A stretch of DNA of 27,818 nucleotides from CAZTJA01 sp964613745 (GTDB taxonomy: Bacteria > Desulfobacterota > Desulfomonilia > Desulfomonilales > Desulfomonilaceae). Position numbers and translations under genes: made by a program. How positions within the stretch are numbered: the first letter of the stretch is position 1; each line of letters begins with the position of its first letter. The notes below the pieces were generated by a model. It saw nothing but the letters and a program-made list of their open reading frames with translations. It made no database searches and was not told the DNA's origin. Location of the stretch: contig CAZTJA010000034.1 in NCBI GenBank assembly GCA_964613745.1, forward strand, positions 1 to 27,818, read 5' to 3'. Shown piece after piece: positions 23,799 to 27,818 of this stretch.

Positions 23799-24731
23799 TC
23801 AAAAAAGCTTCAATTTGCGAGACATTCTATCATCCAAACGAGTTATTCCTTGCTGTTTAGCGATCATGACGGCCGCGTCATAATCTCCTCGGCAGATTCT
23901 TTGATTAATCTCCGGGTACTCGCCTGCACGTCCGCAAGGCATGTACTGGTCCATTATGTTCACGTACGTATTTGGAGAAATTTCGTTTACCAAAAATTTC
24001 ATAGCCTCGTCGGTTCCGGCCAAACCATTGGGCATGACAAGATGTCGTACGAGCAATCCACGTTCCGCTAAACCCTTTTCATTTATCTGAAGGTCGCCGA
24101 CTTGACGGTGCATCTCCGTCAAGGCAGCAGAAGCTATTTCGGGATAATTCGGCGCATCCATAAATTTATCCGAAGCAATCGGATCCATAAATTTAAGATC
24201 CGGCATGTAAATGTCTATAATTCCATCCAACAACCTGAGAGTCTCTACGGAATCATAGCCGCCGGAATTGTAAACGAGAGGAACGGATAATCCATTTTCA
24301 GCAGCCCAGTAAACCGCTGAAATGAGCTGAGGGACGATGTGCGAAGGAGAAACAAAGTTTATGTTGACGCAGCCGCTGCTTTGTAATTGGAGTATTACAG
24401 TGCCTATCTGTTCAGGTAAAGCTTCGGAACCGTCCATAAGATGACTTATTTCAAAATTCTGGCAGAAAACGCATTTCAGATTGCAAGAGGTAAAAAAGAT
24501 CGTGCCGGATCCTCCCGTTCCCACCAGAGGAGCTTCCTCCCCAAAGTGTGGGCCTGCCGAAGAGATCAATGCATGCTCGCCGGTTCGGCAAAAACCGACC
24601 TCGTTTCTTAGACGATTCACGCCACAGTTTCGGGGACACAGAGTACAGTTCTCCAATTTTGCCCAGGAATCCCTCAGCCTCTGAGGGAACTCGCCGGCTT
24701 GTAGCGTCTTGACGTATGCAGGTTCAAACAT
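23799..24731 (-). CDS. Radical SAM protein, PflA-like (PflX/YgiQ-neighbour type glycyl-radical activase homologue)
   Basis: 310 residues. The radical SAM cluster is CNLKCVFCQN near residues 88-97 (CxxxCxxC). An N-terminal pair of cysteine motifs, CTLCPRNCGVNR with VGFCRTG, precedes it as in the PflX group of putative pyruvate-formate-lyase activating enzymes. GGSGTIFFTSCNLKC, YNSGGYDSVETLRLL and DIYMPDLKFMD fit that group. The C-terminal YVNIMDQYMPCGRAGEYPEINQ is also typical. The target is unknown; members of this group often lack an adjacent glycyl-radical enzyme, as here. ATG 24731 has only a weak GAG ribosome site. Confidence 0.85.
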   Translation of the reverse strand: MFEPAYVKTLQAGEFPQRLRDSWAKLENCTLCPRNCGVNRLRNEVGFCRTGEHALISSAGPHFGEEAPLVGTGGSGTIFFTSCNLKCVFCQNFEISHLMDGSEALPEQIGTVILQLQSSGCVNINFVSPSHIVPQLISAVYWAAENGLSVPLVYNSGGYDSVETLRLLDGIIDIYMPDLKFMDPIASDKFMDAPNYPEIASAALTEMHRQVGDLQINEKGLAERGLLVRHLVMPNGLAGTDEAMKFLVNEISPNTYVNIMDQYMPCGRAGEYPEINQRICRGDYDAAVMIAKQQGITRLDDRMSRKLKLF

Positions 24732-24775
24732 TTCTCTACTCGCTATTCGTCGTAAATAACCTACTCAGCCGTGTC

Positions 24776-24803
24776 AAAAAGAAGGGAGCCGAAAACAGCT
24801 CCC
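24776..24803 (-). terminator. Bidirectional-looking terminator downstream of the 68-residue protein gene
   Basis: GGGAGC (24784-24789) pairs with GCTCCC (24798-24803). On the minus strand a T-rich TTCTTTTTG follows; on the plus strand TAATCTTTTT follows. It ends the 24832-25038 gene before the radical SAM gene. Confidence 0.75.
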
Positions 24804-24831
24804 GTAATCTTTTTACGACCATGACTTCCGA

Positions 24832-25038
24832 TTAATCGTCGGAACAACACCCGTGAGAAATGCAATCATCCAAATCGTGCATTCGTTGTTGACCCATCTG
24901 AATATTGGATTGCAACTCATGAAGTTCCTTCTCGTTGCCCGATCCCATTGATTGTAGCTCCTGTTCACGTTGCATCATCTGTTGCATTTGTTGCTGTATT
25001 ATATCTTTTTCTTTTTGCGCAAATTCTCTTTCTTCCAT
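24832..25038 (-). CDS. Small coiled-coil protein with a Cys-rich tail, unknown function
   Basis: ATG 25038 is chosen because AAGGAG stands just ahead of it; the frame opens six codons earlier. The 68 residues are Gln/Glu/Met-rich and helical (QQQMQQMMQREQELQSM), with heptads, and end in DDCISHGCCSDD with three cysteines. A consensus-like -10 TATAAT lies at 25056-25061 without a good -35. It is framed by its own terminator, so it is a single-gene unit. I do not recognise the family. The CxxxxCC tail could bind metal or form disulfides. Confidence 0.65.
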   Translation of the reverse strand: MEEREFAQKEKDIIQQQMQQMMQREQELQSMGSGNEKELHELQSNIQMGQQRMHDLDDCISHGCCSDD

Positions 25039-25131
25039 AGGGCATCTCCTTAACAATTATACATCATTGATAATTTAACAACGTAATCCGAAAAGACTAG
25101 ACTAATCATGTCGTTAGCAAACACAATGGCA

Positions 25132-25707
25132 TTAAAAAGCATTCTCCATTAATTTGCGAACCTTATTCAATTCCTCGGATAATTCAGGCGGTCGCCCTTT
25201 CTTATTACAATTGCAGTCTGAATCCTTAGAAGGTTCTTCGACGTTAACCTTCTTTTCGTTCAAACTATGTGAATCCAGTTTATTTCTGCGATTAGGATTT
25301 TTACCTTCTCCCAAATAGGGGAGCTTTGCACCTGTGGTTTCAGACAGGGATTTTACCTTCTTCTCAAGACCAGACCTGATTTGTCCGTCACCGACGAGAA
25401 TGTCTTCCCCAACGATCACCAGAGGCACCGAGAATTTCTCCGCCGAATGGATGCTTTCCAACTGTCGAAATACCTTGTATACGGACTCATCTTCAACATC
25501 CATTTTCTTGACTTTCAAGGGATAACTCCGGCTCAAGGCGCTTATGAGGAAATCACTATCGTCACATTTTGGACAGTCCTTGGAATGAAAAAAGACGACC
25601 CACACGGTTTTTAAAGTGAATTGATCGGAAATGATTTTGGTTTGAGCACCCGCAACCGCAGATCCGAACAAGGTAAAAACCAACGTGAAAATAATCGTCT
25701 TCTTCAT
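25132..25707 (-). CDS. Secreted thioredoxin-fold protein with a CPKC active site
   Basis: The ATG at 25707 overlaps the upstream gene's stop (TAATG) and starts a clear signal peptide (KKTIIFTLVFTLFGSAVAGA). A thioredoxin-like core follows, VWVVFFHSKDCPKCDDSDFLI, with CxxC near residues 45-48, and SVPLVIVGEDILVGDGQI holds the cis-Pro strand. The C-terminal third is charged, with a CNCNKKGRP segment carrying two more cysteines. Probably a periplasmic thiol-disulfide or peroxiredoxin-reducing protein; no partner is named by the context. Coupled to the 114-residue gene upstream. Confidence 0.78.
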   Translation of the reverse strand: MKKTIIFTLVFTLFGSAVAGAQTKIISDQFTLKTVWVVFFHSKDCPKCDDSDFLISALSRSYPLKVKKMDVEDESVYKVFRQLESIHSAEKFSVPLVIVGEDILVGDGQIRSGLEKKVKSLSETTGAKLPYLGEGKNPNRRNKLDSHSLNEKKVNVEEPSKDSDCNCNKKGRPPELSEELNKVRKLMENAF

Positions 25708-26051
25708 TATGCCTTCAATAAGCGTATCTTGGCGGGAATGGGATAAAAAACCGATACATTTTTGTGTGTCCGAAAACCACAAGCCTCCCTTTGAATGAGC
25801 AGCCACCTTAGTGTATCTTCGGCTTCATCGACAAGTTTGTTGTGCTTGCGAATTGTTGAATTTACATCCTCCAGGAGCGGTTTGTCTGAAGATCTGTTCG
25901 TATATGATTCGATCATTAAGGTGGCGCGCTTTCCCTCAACTGCAAGCTTGTCCAAAATCTCTTCAAGCTTATATCCCGTACTGCCGAGAGACTCCGCCAT
26001 TTCTTTTACAATATCAAGTTCGTGGGAATCGGATTCCCTAAACATTCCCAT
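25707..26051 (-). CDS. Small helical protein of unknown function
   Basis: 114 residues, mostly alpha-helical, with no membrane segment, signal or recognised motif. The pattern HELDIVKEMAESLGSTGYKLEEIL and STIRKHNKLVDEAEDTLRWLL suggests a helical bundle. One cysteine (REACGFRTHK). ATG 26051 has AGGAGG seven bases upstream, a strong ribosome site. Its TAA overlaps the ATG of the secreted thioredoxin-like gene, so the two are coupled. Confidence 0.7.
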   Translation of the reverse strand: MGMFRESDSHELDIVKEMAESLGSTGYKLEEILDKLAVEGKRATLMIESYTNRSSDKPLLEDVNSTIRKHNKLVDEAEDTLRWLLIQREACGFRTHKNVSVFYPIPAKIRLLKA

Positions 26052-26176
26052 GTTTCTTCCTCCTAATTAGTTGATAACACATAGTACTTACCTGAGCAAG
26101 CCCGGGCAGAAACCTAACCGCAACTGCATTTATGCTATTATATTCAACATTAAAGCTCGCTCATATTTTAATTTAC

Positions 26177-26205
26177 TTGACATTATTGACCTAACCTACT
26201 ATGTA
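26177..26205 (+). promoter_or_regulatory. Candidate promoter for the duplicated-domain secreted protein
   Basis: TTGACA (26177-26182) is followed after 17 bp by TATGTA (26200-26205). The -35 is perfect and the -10 is poor. It stands about 85 bp before the ATG at 26292 in the 240-bp gap between divergent genes. Confidence 0.4.
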
Positions 26206-26291
26206 TAAACCACTTTTATTGGACACGTCCCGGAAATCGGTGACACCGGCCAAGCAAATCCTTACCGTCCCCCAAGTGAGGAGGTTCGCCC

Positions 26292-27152
26292 ATGTGTGGG
26301 AATTATCGTTTCTCTTTAATGATTGTTGCCGCAATAGGACTATTTGTCCTTTCAGCCGCACTGTCGCCGGTTCATGCTTATAGAATCTGCACCGTCAAAG
26401 GCGTGGTCATTGATCATGGCTGGCGTAACATGACAATCAAATCCGGCAATCAATGTGCCGAAGTAAATGTCGGCTGGCGAACGAAATACGTTCCCAATCG
26501 TCGACCCTGTATTGGAGAGAGGGTAGCTGTTGACTTCCTCCTGGAGGACGGCTACATGAAGGCAACAAAGGTGGTTAGCTTATCGCCGTTGCCCCAAAGT
26601 CTCCAGTGCTATCCACCCGCTCCTCCGGCGGGCTCGGTTTGCAGAAATGTAGCAGAAGACGGAACCACGTCAACGTCCGCGAGCGAGCCCTGCGTTTCCC
26701 CGAGAGCCATTTGCTCCACCAAGCCTCCCGCCCACGTAAATGATCCCAATTGGGGTTCGGGAAGAGGCGCATCGGAGAGAACGGATCGTCCCGGGACGAC
26801 AACCAGGTCCGCAACAATTAAGAAACCCGCTGTTACGGATCGCAGAGAGACCACCAAACCTCCCGTGACAAAAGTTCAACCCGAACCCGGTCGCGATGAG
26901 GGCAAGGATACTGCCGCAATAGACGACAAAAAGACTAAAGTCCTTGCCGGTGAGGTAGTTGCATCGTCACCAAAGAGTTTATCGGTAAGAGTTTCCGAAG
27001 AAGGTGAAACAGCAGAAGTAGTAAATGTCCGAGTAGGACTTAAAACGAAATTCATACCCTTTCGCCGTCCCGCAGTAGGCGAAAAAGTCAAAGTAGAATT
27101 CAAGCAGGAAAACGGCGACAAATTCGGATATACAGTGCAAGTCGTTCAGTAG
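26292..27152 (+). CDS. Secreted protein with two copies of a beta-rich domain, unknown function
   Basis: ATG 26292 has GAGGAGG seven bases upstream. Residues 1-29 are a signal peptide ending PVHA. Two related domains follow, about 33-96 and 216-285, joined by a Pro/Ser/Thr/Lys-rich linker. The matching cores are VNVGWRTKYVPNRRPCIGERVAVDF and VNVRVGLKTKFIPFRRPAVGEKVKVEF-type segments: both read VNV..(R/K)TK(Y/F)(V/I)P.RRP..GE(R/K)V.V(D/E)F. Each resembles a small barrel (OB/SH3-like, strands with G.V...). The first copy has Cys33, Cys54 and Cys73, which the second lacks. I do not recognise a named family. Probably periplasmic or surface-bound. Confidence 0.75.
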   Translation: MCGNYRFSLMIVAAIGLFVLSAALSPVHAYRICTVKGVVIDHGWRNMTIKSGNQCAEVNVGWRTKYVPNRRPCIGERVAVDFLLEDGYMKATKVVSLSPLPQSLQCYPPAPPAGSVCRNVAEDGTTSTSASEPCVSPRAICSTKPPAHVNDPNWGSGRGASERTDRPGTTTRSATIKKPAVTDRRETTKPPVTKVQPEPGRDEGKDTAAIDDKKTKVLAGEVVASSPKSLSVRVSEEGETAEVVNVRVGLKTKFIPFRRPAVGEKVKVEFKQENGDKFGYTVQVVQ

Positions 27153-27180
27153 AGCTTGATGTCTCTGCACCCTCCCAGCC

Positions 27181-27203
27181 CTCCCCTCTCACAAGGAGGG
27201 GAG
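27181..27203. other. GC-rich hairpin between convergent genes
   Basis: CTCCCCTC (27181-27188) pairs perfectly with GAGGGGAG (27196-27203) around a seven-base loop. It lies 28 bp after the plus-strand stop and 24 bp after the minus-strand stop. No T tract follows on either strand, so it is at best a weak or Rho-assisted terminator. Confidence 0.5.
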
Positions 27204-27227
27204 TTCACCACACTCATCACATCCTTT

Positions 27228-27755
27228 TCAGTCTAGCGATCTCAGCCCCAAGTCTTTTCTAAGCCGCACCAAAAAAGAGCTGTACATTGACTCTAGTTCG
27301 GTCTGCTCGTCCGACATCGTCTGTTCAAAACCGACAAGAAAATAGTACATGGCTCTGTCAAAAAAGAGAGCGGTTCTGTTATTAAGAGCTACTATTGACC
27401 GCACATCGAAAGGCTGGCCGGCAAAGTTGCTCTCCTGAAAAAAAAGCCATATATGCCTCTTTAAAAGGATAAACACCCTCACCATTTCTGAAAAACTCAG
27501 TCCGTCTTCACAACATTGTATACCGAGTCTGACGTAGCGATCGGCTATTGTTTCAACGGGGGTTTTCTTGTCTATATTGGTGGTGAATTCGGCAAGGACA
27601 CTGTCGGCGAGTTGCTCTAACATTTCCTTTCCAAGCTGGTAATGGGCTAATATTTCCCGCTTGTGAAAGGTATCTTCCAGGAATGCATCTCTGATTTGCT
27701 CATGAAATCGCTCTATGAATTTTGCGAATTCGAGCTCGAAGGTCCGGACTTCCAT
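27228..27755 (-). CDS. RsbRD N-terminal-domain-like protein
   Basis: 175 all-helical residues without a membrane span. The layout resembles the N-terminal sensor domain of RsbR/RsbRD stressosome co-antagonists: FIERFHEQIRDAFLED, an acidic-hydrophobic middle, then YVRLGIQCCEDGLSFSEMVRVFILLKRHIW, and a final helix FLVGFEQTMSDEQ. There is no STAS domain, so it would be a stand-alone sensor module. GGAGG lies four bases before ATG 27755. Assignment rests on pattern only; another helical sensor family is possible. The final 63 bp of the window upstream of it show no feature. Confidence 0.6.
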   Translation of the reverse strand: MEVRTFELEFAKFIERFHEQIRDAFLEDTFHKREILAHYQLGKEMLEQLADSVLAEFTTNIDKKTPVETIADRYVRLGIQCCEDGLSFSEMVRVFILLKRHIWLFFQESNFAGQPFDVRSIVALNNRTALFFDRAMYYFLVGFEQTMSDEQTELESMYSSFLVRLRKDLGLRSLD

Positions 27756-27818
27756 AATTCCTCCAAGAGCATGAAAGTTTTCGCCGGAGCAATCACGAAA
27801 CGAGACTACAATCCGATT

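Overview
This 27.8 kb window looks like chromosomal DNA of an anaerobic deltaproteobacterium (Desulfobacterota; sulfate-reducing or syntrophic type). The evidence is a complete six-gene Rnf operon, an NfnAB electron-bifurcating transhydrogenase, a bacterial-type 4.5S RNA next to dnaX, and two genes that only make sense if UGA is read as selenocysteine (Sec). Genus-level placement cannot be made from the sequence alone. There is no sign of phage, insertion sequences, CRISPR or tRNA genes.

Layout. 1-645 (+): C-terminal part of a bacterial tyrosine kinase of exopolysaccharide export, cut by the window edge. 723-6816 (-): rnfCDGEAB operon ending in a strong terminator. RnfB has an in-frame UGA at the first cysteine of its N-terminal Fe-S motif, followed by a perfect 7-bp SECIS-like hairpin. 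RnfA carries an extra secreted Ig-like domain at its N-terminus. 7245-8589 (-): promoter plus AT-rich operator, TlpA-like thioredoxin, a 50-residue single-pass membrane protein with a second in-frame UGA plus SECIS-like hairpin, and an ArsR-type regulator. 8628-11594 (-): fusion of a PHP phosphoesterase, a zinc ribbon and a UvrD-type helicase. 11980-15321 (+): two coupled secreted proteins, a catalytically degenerate MltD-like protein and a CULT (cereblon-fold) protein. 15340-17993 (-): small membrane protein and nfnA-nfnB. 18336-20658 (-): cytochrome b5/DUF2231 protein, UbiA-family prenyltransferase and a SAM methyltransferase. 20834-23267 (-): strong promoter, 4.5S RNA, dnaX with an A9 slippage tract, and a small Cys-containing protein. 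23300-24731 (-): radical SAM PflA-like protein and a PaaI-type thioesterase. 24832-27755: small orphan genes, a thioredoxin-fold protein, a secreted protein with an internal duplication, and an RsbRD-like sensor domain protein.

How it fits together. Rnf (ferredoxin:NAD+ oxidoreductase, ion-pumping) and NfnAB (ferredoxin/NADH/NADP+ bifurcation) share the ferredoxin and NAD(P) pools, and both are typical of anaerobes living near the thermodynamic limit. The most unusual content is the selenoprotein pair: RnfB with Sec at a presumed Fe-S ligand position, and a tiny membrane selenoprotein between a thioredoxin and an ArsR regulator. Both UGA codons are followed at the expected distance by a hairpin with G in its apical loop, and both reading frames continue sensibly. 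The calls therefore support each other.
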